Of a DNA stretch of 64,000 nucleotides, positions 24,664 through 37,674 are shown in pieces. Within the stretch, counting starts at the first letter, position 1. The number at the start of each line of letters is the position of its first letter. Both the position numbers and the translations under genes were made by a program. Source of the DNA: Anaeromyces robustus (lineage: Eukaryota > Neocallimastigomycota > Neocallimastigomycetes > Neocallimastigales > Neocallimastigaceae); assembly GCA_002104895.1 (NCBI GenBank), contig MCFG01000126.1, positions 1 to 64,000 on the forward strand, in the 5' to 3' direction. A model generated the notes under the pieces. The model was given only the letters and a program-made list of their open reading frames with translations, was not told the DNA's origin and did no database searches.

Positions 24664-27157
24664 TATAATTTTTTTTTATAAGAAAAAAAATTACAATATA
24701 AAATAATAATGATTATAAAAAATTAAAAGTAAATAAAAGTAAAAAAAAAAAAATAATAATAAATAAATAGAAAAATATATAATAAACAAATAAAATAAAT
24801 AAATACAATATACATATATATTATATATACACATAATATATTAAAATACATAATATTACAATATCTATACCACCTATTCATGCAAAAAACACATATATAT
24901 ATAAAATTTTTAAAACATGCTTTTTTAATATTTCCATATTAGAAAAGCAAACGGATAAAAAAAAATATAATATATATATATATATAAGTATTTATTTTAT
25001 TTCTTTATATATTTAATTTTTTTTTATATCATTATTATTACTTTGTTCATTTTTTTTTTTAAAAAAAAAAAGTTAAGAACAAATATGAATATTGTATAAA
25101 TAATATTTGTTTATAAAAGGATAAAAAATTTTTTTTTATTTTTGTTTTATTTTTATTTTATTTTTTGAATACGTTTTCATTTTTTTTTTCTTTATATAAT
25201 TTTCTTCAATAATGACATATAAAAAATCAACTTTTTTTTTATTTATTTAAAATAAAAATAAAAATAAAAATAATACAAAAATAAAAATAAATAAATAAAA
25301 AATATATGTAAAAAATAAAATATAGAAAAATAAGTGTATATTTATTATTATTATTTTTTTTTTTAAGTATTCAAGTAGTTAAAACTATTTTTTATTTTAT
25401 ATAATAATAAAAAATTTTTTTATATTTTTTTCATTTTATTATTTAAAAAAATTATTTATATCTTTAATTTTATTACTAAAAAAAAAAAATAATTAATAAA
25501 ATATATAATAAGATAAATTATTTAATTATTAATAATTATTAATGTCTATATATTTTAACTTTTTTTTTTTTAAAAAAAATAAAAAAATTAATTATATAAT
25601 TTATCATTTTTTTCATCTGATGGATAAAATATTTATGAGTAAGAATAAGTTTTATCTTTCTAGGATATACTATACAATAGGAAAAAAAAAAAAAAAAGAT
25701 AACTAAAAAGATGAATAAAAATAAATTAAAAAATATTATTATAAATATAATTTTTAATATATTATTTAATATAATTTATTTTTATATATATTAAAAAAAA
25801 TTATCATTTTGAACCAAATTTCCAAAATTTAATATATTATAATTAAAATATAATAAATATAATATAATATAATATAATAAAATATAATATAATATAATAA
25901 AATATAAATAGTATTTTTTTAATTTAAAATAAAATATTTCAAATTAATTATTATTTTAAATAATTTTTAAAATGATAAATATAAATTATATATATAATAT
26001 TTTATATTAAAATTAATTTTATTTAATATATATTACATACATATAAATATAAAATAAAATTTATCCTTATTTTATTTAATCATTATCCTTTTTTAAATAA
26101 TTTTAATTATAATTAAATTATCAAAAAAAAAAAAAAAAAAAAAATTAAATTATTTATTTGTCTATTCATTCGCTTATTTATTTAACTATTCATTCATTTA
26201 TTTTTTATTTGTTATTTGTCTATTCATTTATTTATTTTTTTAGTTATTTAACTATTCATTCATTTATTTTTTATTAGTTATTTGTCTATTCATTTATTTA
26301 TTTTTTAGTTATTTAACTATTCATTCATTTATTTTTTATTTATTATTTGTCTATTCATTTATTTATTTTTTTATTTATTTATTGTTTTCTATTCATTCAT
26401 TTACTCTTTTTATTAATGAATTTTTTTATTTACCAGGATTTAATCTTTATTTAAAATATTTATGAAAAGAATTCATAATCAAACAAATACTTTTTTTTTA
26501 AAAAAAAAAAAACAATTTTTAATTTAGTAATAAAAAAAAACTTTTATTCATAAAAAAACTTATTATTCAATAAAATATAATAATTAATAAAATAATAAAA
26601 TAAATTATTCAAAAAAAAAAGAATATATATATATAAATCAATAATTAAAATAAGATAAAAAAAAATATATAACTTCAATTTTTAGATTAACAAATATAAT
26701 AATAAAAAGTAATAAAAAAATAATTTTTGTTTTAATATATAGTATTATACAATACATTCAACATTACACTTTTAAATTTTAAATTTTTAGTTTTTTTTTT
26801 TTTTTTTATTTTTATTATTATTATTTTTTTTTTGTACATATATTTTGCTTGATTTTTTATTTTAAATTGTATAAACATAAAAATTTAAAAATATATAATA
26901 TTTTTTATGATTTTGCTTTTATTATATTTATTATTTAGTTTTTTTTTCTTTATTTTATATCTTAAATTTAATATTTCTATTATTTTTTTTTCTTTAAAAT
27001 GAAAAGTTAAAATATGAATAAAAAAAAAAATCTTTTTTTTTATTATATTTTATTATATCATATGATCATTTTACTTTATTTTATTTTACCTTATTTTATT
27101 TTATAATCATTTTATTTTATTTTATTTTATTTTATTTTTACTATTTTATTTTTAAAT
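24664..27157. other. AT-rich intergenic stretch
   Basis: Homopolymers and simple repeats throughout, including (TATAA)n near 25850-25910. Apart from the 66-bp array at 26155-26400, I see no gene or structured signal. Confidence 0.6.
26155..26400. repeat. About 62-66-bp tandem repeat, 3-4 copies
   Basis: Copies begin with TTATTTGTCTATTCATTTAT and include TTATTTAACTATTCATTCAT; they differ by small indels. Non-coding. Confidence 0.75.
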
Positions 27158-28474
27158 TTACCATTTACAAGTGCTTGGACAAATGAGAGCCATGAATGGT
27201 TCTTCATTACAATCAACACAGTGCATACAATGCATACATCCTGCTTCTTTATAATATTTTGGTAAACAGTAACCACTAAATTCAGATTGACATCCATCAC
27301 CACAATGATCTATGTCAAAACCACATTGACCATCTGCATTACAACATTGATTACCTGGACATTTCTTGTTACCATACTTTGGACCACAAGCATTTTCTGG
27401 TTCTGGTTCTGGTTCTGGTTCTGGAGTTTCAATTGGTTTATTATCTTTAATTGGATCGTATATTAATTTAATACGTAATTCAAAAGTACAAGTAGATGGA
27501 CAAATAATTGCTTGTAATGGATCATCAGTACAATCTATACAATTAACACAAGCTAAACAAAACATAGGTTTAAGATCATCTGGTAAACAGTAACCAAATT
27601 CAGATTGACATCCTTTACCACAATGATCTCTGTCAAGACCACATTGACCATCTGCATTACAACATTGACTACCTGGACATTTCTTGTTACCATACTTTGG
27701 ACCACAAGCTAATAATGGTACTTGTTCTGGTTCTGGTACTGGTTCTGGTACTGGTTCTGGTACTGGTTCTGGTACTGGTTCTGGAACTGGTTCTGGTTCT
27801 GGAGTTTCAATTGGTTTATTATCTTTAATTGGATCATGAATTAATTTAATACGTGATTCAAAAGTACAAGTAGATGGACAAATAATGGCTTGTAATGGAT
27901 CATCAGTACAATCTATACAATTAACACAAGCTAAACAAACCATAGGTTCAAGATCATCTGGTAAACAGTAACCAAATTCAGATTGACATCCTTTACCACA
28001 ATGATCTCTGTCAAGACCACATTGACCATCTGCATTACAACATTGACTACCTGGACATTTTTTGTTACCATATTTTGGACCACAAGCTAATAATGGTACT
28101 TGTTCTGGTACTGGTTCTGGTACTGGTTCTGGTTCTGGAACTGGTTCTGGTACTGGTTCTGGTTCTGGTACTGGTTCTTGTCCTGAAAATATTAATGAGG
28201 CTGTTTCCATAGATATTTTTATGAGTGAATCAAAAGTACAAGTAGATTCACAATTAAGATAATTGTATAGATCTTTATAACAATCAATACAATCAACACA
28301 AGCATCACATACTGCAGTTTCATTATCTGGTAAACAGTAACCACCAAATTCAGATTGACATCCAGTACCACAATGATCTCTGTCAAGACCACAATGACCA
28401 TCTGCATTACAACATTGAATACCTGGACATTTCTTGTTACCATACTTTGGACCACAAACACCTGATGGTATTAT
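27158..28474 (-). CDS. Secreted multi-CBM18 chitin-binding protein, part after an in-frame stop
   Basis: The frame is open from 28474 to the stop at 27158 and holds four hevein-like CBM18 domains. Each has the eight-cysteine pattern seen in CGPKYGNKKCPGSQCCNADG and CGLDRDHCGKGC. Each is followed by a Cys motif C-x2-C-x2-C-x-D-C-x9-C-x3-C. Linkers are Glu-Pro/Val-Pro repeats. Two of the domain units are almost identical at a spacing of 378 bp (27421 and 27799), a recent tandem duplication. An ATG-started frame exists only from 28210 and would skip one domain and lack a signal peptide. The frame is exactly that of 28475-28888, so the two are one gene split by a single TAA. The family binds chitin or GlcNAc polymers outside the cell. 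Confidence 0.85.
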   Translation of the reverse strand: MIPSGVCGPKYGNKKCPGIQCCNADGHCGLDRDHCGTGCQSEFGGYCLPDNETAVCDACVDCIDCYKDLYNYLNCESTCTFDSLIKISMETASLIFSGQEPVPEPEPVPEPVPEPEPVPEPVPEQVPLLACGPKYGNKKCPGSQCCNADGQCGLDRDHCGKGCQSEFGYCLPDDLEPMVCLACVNCIDCTDDPLQAIICPSTCTFESRIKLIHDPIKDNKPIETPEPEPVPEPVPEPVPEPVPEPVPEPEQVPLLACGPKYGNKKCPGSQCCNADGQCGLDRDHCGKGCQSEFGYCLPDDLKPMFCLACVNCIDCTDDPLQAIICPSTCTFELRIKLIYDPIKDNKPIETPEPEPEPEPENACGPKYGNKKCPGNQCCNADGQCGFDIDHCGDGCQSEFSGYCLPKYYKEAGCMHCMHCVDCNEEPFMALICPSTCKW

Positions 28475-28888
28475 TTATTCTGGTTCTGGTTCTGGTTCTG
28501 GTTCTTGTTCTTGTTCTTCGTCTGGAAATTTTAATGATTCTGTTTCCATAGTTATTTTTATAATTGAATCATAAGTACAAGTAGATTCACAATTAAGATA
28601 ACTGTATGGATTTTCATAACAATCAACACAATCACCACAAGCATCACATATTGCAATATCATTACTTGGTAAACAGTAACCACCAAATTCAGATTGACAT
28701 CCAGTACCACAATGATCTTTATCAAAACCACATTGACCATCTGCATTACAACATTGAATACCTGGACATTTCTTGTTACCATACTTTGGACCACAAACAT
28801 TATTTGGAAGAGTAGTCTCTAGTGGAGCTGCTCTAGTATTAGAAGCAAATAATGAAATAGCTATGAGTGAAAATATTTGGAATTTCAT
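28475..28888 (-). CDS. First exon-like half of the multi-CBM18 gene: signal peptide plus one CBM18
   Basis: 137 residues. Residues 1-20 (MKFQIFSLIAISLFASNTRA) are a signal peptide. One CBM18 follows (CGPKYGNKKCPGIQCCNADG to about residue 71), then the Cys motif CDACGDCVDC...CESTC and a Glu-Pro tail. The frame ends in TAA at 28475-28477, and the same frame continues at once with the next CBM18. No GT donor exists for at least 85 bases before the stop, so an intron does not explain it. The gene is therefore recently broken, read through, or affected by a sequencing or assembly error. As it stands it would encode a small secreted one-domain protein. An (ATTTT/GTTTT)n run lies just upstream. Confidence 0.85.
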   Translation of the reverse strand: MKFQIFSLIAISLFASNTRAAPLETTLPNNVCGPKYGNKKCPGIQCCNADGQCGFDKDHCGTGCQSEFGGYCLPSNDIAICDACGDCVDCYENPYSYLNCESTCTYDSIIKITMETESLKFPDEEQEQEPEPEPEPE

Positions 28889-30117
28889 TTTTTCTTTTTT
28901 TTTATTTTATTATGTTTTGTTTTGTTTTGTTTTGTTTTTAAAGAAAAATATTTTTCAATTTATATTAATTTTTCAATTATTAAAATTTAGAATTATTTCT
29001 TTAATTTTAATATTTTTTTTTTTTAATTCTAATTTTAAAATAAATAATAAAATTAAAATATTAGTTATTTTTATATATATAATATTTTTTATTTATTATT
29101 AAAAAAAAAATTTTACAATTCATTAAACATATAAACAAAATATATATCATATATATTTATAATTATATATCCATATATGTGATACTTTAAATATTATATT
29201 TAATTGAATTGTTTTTTTAAAAAAAAAAAGTTGATTAATTAAAACATTTAAATTAAAAATTATTGAAAAATTGGCATATTAATAATAATTATGAGAACAA
29301 AAAATATGAATTATTCATAAAATGATAAATATTAATTACAAGAATGTTTTATAAATTAAAAAATAAAAAATAATAATAATAAATAAATTAATAAAAATAA
29401 TAATAAAAAAAAAAAGGTTTTACAATTGAACAATATTTTTTTCTTTTTACTTTATATGTATCTTTATTTTCAATATAAAAAAGAAAGGTAGATAAGAAAT
29501 GAATAAATACAAAAAAAATTATACAGAAAAATAATTTTAATTAAAATTTAAAAATGAAAAACTTATTTTTTACTTTTTTAATTAAAAATAAATAAATATA
29601 TATAAAAGAATAAAAAATAAAAAACGTTTTTCAAAAAAAAAAAGTTTATAAAAATAAATAGTAATAAAATAATAGATATTAATAATAAAGAATGAATAGA
29701 TATAAAACAATTAAAGCACTTTAAATATAAATATATTTATATATATATTAATATATTTAGAAATGTAATATTCATATATCTAATCTATTTAAATTAATTT
29801 AGAGATAATTAAATATAAATCTTAGTATAAAAATAATTTATAGGACCTTTTTTTGTACAGTGAACACAATCAATGTATAATAATAAAAGTAACTTTTAAT
29901 ATAAATCTTTAATTTACTCTAATTTATTGACAAAGTGAACACTTAGAAACTTCAAAGGTCACATCATGATTACATAATAATTAATTCATTTATTTTGGAA
30001 TATAGAAATCAAAACTTTAATAATTAATATATTAATTTAATTATATAAATTTTTACAAAAATTTAAAATAATGAATGAATGAAAGTCATGAGATTAATAA
30101 TTATCACTAATTATCAT

Positions 30118-30622
30118 GATAATTGTGGCTTGCAAAACTCATATGTCGAAACATTATATTTTTACGCTTTATACTTAATAGTTACATTAAATAATATTGT
30201 TAATATTTTATTAAAGTATATAAATATTATTTATATTAATAAAATATTATTATTATAAAATTATAGTATTATTAATATTTTAAATATAGTATTATTAAAA
30301 GTATGATAATTTTAAAATAATATCTATATCTATATTTTTTATTATTAACATTATAAATAATACTTCTTTTATATTATAAATTTTGTAATTTTTAAATTTA
30401 TGATGTAATTTCTGAAAATTGAAACTAAACAATTTATTTAATAAAGTTTAAAAATTAATAATTTTTTAAAGAACATTTTATATCAATATACAAAATTTCA
30501 ATATATATATTAATAAATATAAAGTAATATAAAAATAAAATAATAATATTTATATTATATCATTTTCTTCATAAATTTATGTTAATTAAATACATATATT
30601 ATTGTAATTAAGCCACAATTTA
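30118..30622. repeat. Possible small transposon remnant with short inverted ends
   Basis: ATAATTGTGGCTT near 30118 is inverted as AAGCCACAATTTAT near 30609. The inner DNA is non-coding and no clear target duplication is seen. The short match could be chance. Confidence 0.25.
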
Positions 30623-31717
30623 TACTTATAGAAAATTTTATATAACTCTTTTATAATAATTAAAGTTTATTATTTCATAAATATAAATTTTTTATTGACA
30701 TTTTTATTAAATATTTATAATAAACCTTTTTTTTTTTTAATTTATTTATTGTAATAAATGGTCAACAAAATATTTTTCAATTATATCTGTTAAAAATTTA
30801 GTTTTTGATTTTGATTTTATTTTAAACAATACATATAAACATTTTTATCATTGTCAATAAATAAAAAATTAAATAATAAATAATAAATAATAGATAATAA
30901 ATAAAAAATTATGAAGAATTAAAATAAAAAATAAAATATAAAAAAAAAAAAGAAGAAAAAGTAAATACTGAATATTGATTATTTTTATTTAAAATTGAAA
31001 TTGAATATAAAAGATACATAATATAAATATTATATATAAAGGCTATAAAACAAAAATAACAATAAAAGAATATTTTAAAAACTTAACTTTTTTTAAATTA
31101 ATAAAAAAAATTTACATTATTATTATGAATCAGGTAAAAAAAAATGAATCATTTTGGTTATACTATGAATATTTAAAATTAGATACACAAATGTGAGCAA
31201 ATATACTCATATATAATATTTAATATATTATATAATAAAATGATTTACCTTTTTTAGTTATATTTAATCTTTACCATTTCATATTTAATATTTAATTGGT
31301 GTAATAATGGATGATAAAGTTATTTTTTTTTCCTTTTCTTTTTTTATTGTGTGTTTGTATGTGTATATTCTATATACAATAAATATATATTCTATTAAAT
31401 TTTTTTGAAGTCATTAAATATTAAAAACATATTAAGTTATATTAAAAACTTTGTCTTTTTTTTTTAAAAAAAAGTTATGTCATGTTTCCTTTTTTTCAAC
31501 TTTATTTTTTCATATGACTATGAAAAATAAAAAAGCAACAAGAATAATATAAAATTGTGTTTTTTTTCTTCTTTTTGTGTAATTTTATTTGTTATTACAT
31601 TATATATATATTGTTATTATTTATGTTAGTAATGCAAGCCATGTTTCTTTTTCCAATTTTATTTTTTATGTAAAAATAAAAAAGAAATAAAAATATAATT
31701 TATACCTCTTTTTTTTT

Positions 31718-31801
31718 TTATTAATTTTTAATAAAATATAAGTTATATGTCCTTTTTTTACTAATTTTTAATAAAATATAAGTTATGTGTCCTTTTTTTT
31801 T
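31718..31801. repeat. 40-bp tandem duplication
   Basis: TAATTTTTAATAAAATATAA followed by GTTATRTGTCCTTTTTTTAC occurs twice in a row. Confidence 0.75.
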
Positions 31802-32887
31802 ACTTATTTTTATTACTATTATTATGATTATTATTATTATTACTATGATTTTTTAATATTATCAACTATTACTTATTATCAACTATTATTTATTATTGAT
31901 TATTATTAATTATTGATTATTATTATTGATTATTATTATTTTATTATCAACTATTGTATTTATTGATATACAATATTATTGCTTTTTGATTTTTTAATTG
32001 TATTCAAAATAATAAATAGATGAATAAATAAATAATAAAATAACGTGTTTTAACATAATAATATTATAATATTATTATATTTTGAATAAATCTTAAAAAG
32101 TACTACTGTAATTTTGATATTTATTTATATAAAATATAATAATATTTATATAAAAGGAAATAATAATAAATTTAATATTATTTTATGTTATTATTTTATT
32201 ATAATTATGCAATTTTATAATCTTTAATACATTTAAAAAATGAAATGATTTTTAAAAGTCATTTATTTAAGATTAAAAAAAAAAAATAATAAAAAATTAA
32301 AAATGAAGAAATAATGAAAATATGAAAAAAAAATAAAGTCTAAATTTATACTATAATATTAAATAATATTAAATATTTTAATAGATTGTCATATAAATAT
32401 TTATATATTATAACATTTATATATAAATGTTATAATCATAAAATAATAGAATATTATATTATCTTTATATTATATTATATTGTATTGTATTGTATTTCAT
32501 TATTATAGATAAATATAAAAAAAATTGAGAGAGATAAAAAAAGTCAATATAATCATTAAATAAAACAAAAAGTTATAAAAAAAATTTTTTATGTAAAATA
32601 TGTAAAATATGTAAAATACGTATTTGAAAAAAAAATGCCTATAGTATTAATTAAATAATAATAATAATGAAATAAAGTATGTTTTGTCAAATAAAATATG
32701 TTTTGTCAAATAAAATATTTTATAAAATTAATTCTTTTTTTTTTTTTTTTTTTTTTTTCTTTTCTCAATGATATTATTAATATTGTATAATAATTTATGA
32801 TTTTTTGTTGAATATTTTATGAAAAAAAAAAAAAAAAAAAAATAGCATTATTAATTATCATTATTATGAGTTATTTTTTTTTTTCTT

Positions 32888-34045
32888 TTATAGATCATAT
32901 ATATCTTCATTAATAATACATGTATGTGGACAGTGGATAGCTACTTCTGGATATATTTTACAATCCACACAATTTATACAATCATAACAGTAAAATTCAT
33001 CATCTATTTCTTCAATTTCTTCTTCTATACTAGATAAAGCATCATCCTCTTCTTCTATTTCTATTTCATCTTCAAAAATATTTTTGATATATTCATTAGT
33101 TTTTTCGGATATTTTAGGAAAAGTTGGATTAGCAATTGTTGCTCTTGTGCTACTAGTAGTTGTAGAAGAAGAAACCATAGTAGAAGTTTTATTAGGAACT
33201 TTAATAGAAGAAGTAGAAATTGAAGTAATAGATGAAGTAGTTGAAGTTGTTGAAGTTGTTGAAGTTGATTTAATATCATTATTTAAAGAATTTGTAGAAT
33301 TTATTTTGTCACTATCACATTTACCATAACCAATTTCACAATCAGATCCACAATAATCTGATGTTCTTCCACAATAACCAAATCTACTACAACAAAAGTT
33401 TGATGGACACACTTTATGATCATTTTTTGGACCACATTTACCATCCTTTGTAATTTTTGTTGGATCAATTGTAATATTAGATTCTTTAATTATTGTTGTG
33501 GGTTTGATTACTGGTATAGTAGTGGTTGTAGTTGTAGTTTTAGTGGTTGTAGTAGTAGTTGTAGTAGTAGTTGTAGTTGTAGTTGTAGTTTTTGTAGTTC
33601 TTTTTCTTGTTTTAGAAGTGAAAGAAGAAATAGATTCATTATATTGACATTTACCATATTTGGTTGGACATCCAAATTTACAATGAGTTAAAGAAGAACC
33701 ACAATAACCAAATCTATTACAACATAATCCCTTAGGACATTTTTTATCACCGTAAAGTGGACCACATCTACTTTTTGAAACTATATTATATGTGACTTTA
33801 CTTTTATTATTCTTTTTATTATTATTCTTATCATTTAAAGTTGAAGTATTAATTTCGTTACAAATACCGTATTTTAGTTGGCATCCTGAACCACAAAACT
33901 CTTCAGATTTTCCACAATAACCATCTTCTGAGCAGCAATAGCCTGGGGGACATATATATCCATTTTGTTTTCCACAAAGAGAAGCTAAAGTTTCCTCAAA
34001 ATATATTAATGAAATGATTAAAATAATAAATTTTTGATATTGCAT
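32888..34045 (-). CDS. Secreted CBM18 chitin-binding protein with Thr-rich linkers (385 aa)
   Basis: Residues 1-21 form a signal peptide (MQYQKFIILIISLIYFEETL). Three hevein-like CBM18 domains lie at about 24-62, 94-133 and 204-243, each with paired CC and the aromatic Y/F-G-Y-C-G binding face (EDGYCG, RFGYCG, RFGYCG). Linkers are Lys/Asn-rich, then a nearly pure threonine run at 148-176, then a Ser/Thr-rich stretch at about 255-310, probably O-glycosylated. An acidic segment leads to the C-terminal motif CYDCINCVDC...CPHTC (about 353-375), the same motif that follows each domain of the other CBM18 gene. No catalytic domain. Probably binds chitin of the fungus itself or shields its wall. Single exon. 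Confidence 0.92.
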   Translation of the reverse strand: MQYQKFIILIISLIYFEETLASLCGKQNGYICPPGYCCSEDGYCGKSEEFCGSGCQLKYGICNEINTSTLNDKNNNKKNNKSKVTYNIVSKSRCGPLYGDKKCPKGLCCNRFGYCGSSLTHCKFGCPTKYGKCQYNESISSFTSKTRKRTTKTTTTTTTTTTTTTTTTKTTTTTTTIPVIKPTTIIKESNITIDPTKITKDGKCGPKNDHKVCPSNFCCSRFGYCGRTSDYCGSDCEIGYGKCDSDKINSTNSLNNDIKSTSTTSTTSTTSSITSISTSSIKVPNKTSTMVSSSTTTSSTRATIANPTFPKISEKTNEYIKNIFEDEIEIEEEDDALSSIEEEIEEIDDEFYCYDCINCVDCKIYPEVAIHCPHTCIINEDIYDL

Positions 34046-34391
34046 TATATTTTGATATTGTAATAATTATATTAATTATATTTTATAATATTTTTTTATT
34101 ATTGTTATTATTATTATTATTTATATATATTTTTTATTGAATTTTATTATAATGAAAAAATGTCCTGTATTATAATATCTATTTTAATATTCTTTTTTTT
34201 TTTTTTTATTTTTTTCTTCTATTAAAATTAATTATTTTCTATATTATCATTATTGTTGTTATTGTTGTTGTTAATTATTGTTTCAAATTATGAAGTAATA
34301 TTTAAATTATATAATAATTTATAAATGAGAAAAAAGAATTATGAAAATTAGAAAAAAAAAAAAGTTAATATATTATTGTTTTTATTACAAG

Positions 34392-34432
<41 letters not shown>

Positions 34433-34497
34433 ATTTTTAAGACATTTTATATATTATAAATAAAAAAAAATAATCCTTTTAAATTTTTAATTTTGAA

Positions 34498-34536
<39 letters not shown>

Positions 34537-35970
34537 TTGATAAAAATACTAATTTAATAATGTATTATTGTTATTAATTTAATAATATATTATTATTATG
34601 GTAAATATTAATTTAATAATATATTGTTATTTTGTTAAGAATAATATTTAAAAATGATGTTTTATTAATGTTTTTCCTTTAAATAAATAATTTTTTACGA
34701 ATAAATCATTATACAATATTATAAAGCAAATAAAGCAAACAAATCAAAAAGTTAAAAGAAAACAAATAAAATAAAAAAATATAACATATATATATATATA
34801 TAAAAAAATATAAAAAATAAAATAAAAATAAAATTTATATTTACATAAGTTTTAAATTTCATATTTTTTAAATTTTGATTTATTTTATTTTTATCTTTTC
34901 ATATATATTATAAAATTTAAATATTAAATTATTATCTTAATTATTAAATATATCTCCTCTATTTCATTTCAATTATACTATTTCGAAATCTTGAATTATT
35001 ATTGTTTAATCTTGTTACACTACCAATTTTATAAATATTAAATTATATATGAATATCAAAAAATATTGAAAAAAATATTACCTTTATTTTTTTATATAAA
35101 AGTATTACTTGATTTATGCTTTTATAATAATATCTTCATATTGTCTAAATGATTTGATAAAAAAAAAATAGAAAAAAAATTAAAATCAATAGAAAAAAAA
35201 AAAGATAATTAATCATTTGTTATTTATTGCATGTATTGTTTATGAATGTAATTAATATTATTTATCATTAAAATAAATACATTACATAACATTATATATT
35301 ATTAATACAGTGTAATATATAGTATTTAATTTAATTAACATTTCTATTTATATTAAAATAAATTATTCATTTATTCATTTAATAAAAAAATTATTTAGTT
35401 TTTCATCTTTATTTTATTCCATATATAGAAATATTATAAAAATTTTAAGTTATATTTAATTAATACTATTGACATCCGAAGAAATACCAATATTTTATCA
35501 ATTAATTAAAATAAAGAAAAAAATAATAATAATAATAATATTTTAAATGAAAAAGACTAAAATGTATTATCTTTTTTTTTTTTTTTATTTATATTTTTTT
35601 ATTAATGCTTTCTTTATTTGTTTTTAGATTTTAAATGTTATTTTATACTTGTCAAATTAGTTACACAAAAAATCAAAATAAAAGAAATTAAATAAATCTA
35701 TAATTTATAAAAAATTTTGTAACCCTATTGTATTAATCTGAAAAAGTTACCATGGATTCTTTAATAAAGAATTAATTATTATAATAAATAATTATATAAT
35801 AATAATAATAATAATAATATTTAGTAATAATAATAATGATAATATTAATAAATATTAATAAATAATAATAATAAATAATAATAATAAATAATAATAATAA
35901 TAATAATAAATAATAAATAAGTAGGTTATACTATATAATAATAAATAAATAATAAAAATATGTTGTATAT

Positions 35971-36057
35971 ATTTATATAATTTATTTATCAACTATGATA
36001 TATACATATATTGTCCATATTATATATTATATGTATTTAATTTAAAATATATTATTT
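35971..36057 (+). repeat. Copy 1 of an 87-bp direct repeat
   Basis: ATCAACTATGATATATACAT followed by ATATTGTCCATATTATATAT and ATGTATTTAATTTAAAATAT is present again at 37377-37465 with few differences, 1.4 kb away in the same orientation. It is richer in non-repetitive sequence than its surroundings, so chance is unlikely. Confidence 0.75.
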
Positions 36058-36113
36058 ATTATTTATTATTATATTATAATTATAATAATAATTAATAATT
36101 AATAATAATTAAT

Positions 36114-36217
<104 letters not shown>

Positions 36218-37376
36218 TAATAATAATAATAATTATAATAATAATAATAATAATAAAAATTATTATTATTTAATGATTGCTTTTAAATAGAATTCTTATG
36301 ATAAATTTAACCCTATCACACCATTTAGTCAACATATTAAATATAATATTTTAAATCACTATTTAATTTTTTTTTATTTATTTATTTTAATTATTATTAT
36401 TATTAATTAATAGAAAAAGGTATAAAAAATAAAAAAAAAAAAAGAAAAAAAAGAAAAAAAAACAAATGTTATTTATATATTTTCGTTTATTTTTTTTTTT
36501 TTTTATTAGAATAGAAAAAAATCAAACCAAAATATTAAAAAAAAAATTGTTATACTCTATTTGAATAATAAAATTTAATAAATAAAATATTATTTAATTA
36601 TTAAATAAATGAATATAATATATAATGAATAAAAATTTATATTGTTTATTATAGCATTAATTATTATTATCATAATACCATAAGCAGTAAAAATAAGAAT
36701 AATATTTAATAATATATATTTTAATATTCTATTTTTATTTTTTTTTATTTTATTTTATTTGTTGATAAATTATTAATTTATTATTAATGTATTATAATAT
36801 AAATAAAAAAAAAAAAATATTTAAAAATAAAAATATTGGTGTTCATAGTTTAAAATATTTGAATGTATTGTAATATATATAAAAAAAATAAAATTTTAAT
36901 AGAATTTCATATTAATATACGATAAAATTTGATATTGATAAAAAGATTAAAAAAAAATAATATAATATATAGGAATTTATTAATAAAAGTAACTATTTAA
37001 TTGATAATTAAATCATAATTGTAAAAGAAATATTGTAAAGTTAAAATAAATAAAGAGAACTTAGAATTATTATATATCATAATTATTAAAATTTATGAAA
37101 ATTAGTACATTATAAGTTCATTCTTTAACAAATAGTAATATAAAAAAAAACAAATAAATAACAAAATGGAACTTATTACATTATCATAAATTAAAGAATT
37201 CCATTATTTGTTTTTTTTATTTTATATTTTCTTTTTTTTTTTTTTTTTTGAATAATTATTTTCAATTTTGATTAATAATGTTATTACTAATGATTTAATC
37301 ATAAATGTTTTCCGCATCTTAATCCGTAATAATAAGGATATTCCGATTATTTCTTAAATAAAAATATGGTTATTCA

Positions 37377-37465
37377 TATTTATATCATTTATTTATCATC
37401 TATGATATATACATATATTGTCCATATTATATATATTACTTGTATTTAATTTAAAATATATTATT
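37377..37465 (+). repeat. Copy 2 of the 87-bp direct repeat
   Basis: ATCATCTATGATATATACAT and ATATTGTCCATATTATATAT match the copy at 35971-36057. This copy lies about 200 bases before the aldo/keto reductase start. The pair could be dispersed family members, solo ends of an element, or a local duplication. Confidence 0.75.
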
Positions 37466-37674
37466 AAATTTTTTAATTGACTAAATTTTAAGTAAAAATT
37501 TAGCCAATCAAAAATTAGCAAATAAATTTTAAAATATAAAAATAAAATGTATTTACTTTCTTATTTTTTTTGTTAACAAAAAAAATTTTATTTAAAATAA
37601 ATAAATAAATAAGTAAATAAATAAATAAATAAACAAAACAAAACAAAACAAAATATCATAAAGAGATTATAAAA

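Larger units (their letters stand above)
28889..32887. other. AT-rich intergenic stretch
   Basis: About 4 kb between the two CBM18 genes. A less AT-biased patch lies at 29840-30180 and a 40-bp tandem pair near 31720-31800. No convincing open frame or RNA gene seen. Confidence 0.6.

Noticed and set aside
28558-28815. Other-frame open stretches across the CBM18 genes (Val-, His- or Ser/Gly-rich)
   Set aside because: Shadows of the Cys-rich coding frame; the CBM18 frame has the signal peptide and conserved cysteines.
31125-31196. Short frame MNQVKKNESFWLYYEYLK
   Set aside because: Only 23 residues, no signal, no splice partner visible.
33416-33691. Plus-strand Cys/Ser-rich frame
   Set aside because: Shadow of the Thr-rich linker and CBM18 domains of the minus-strand gene.
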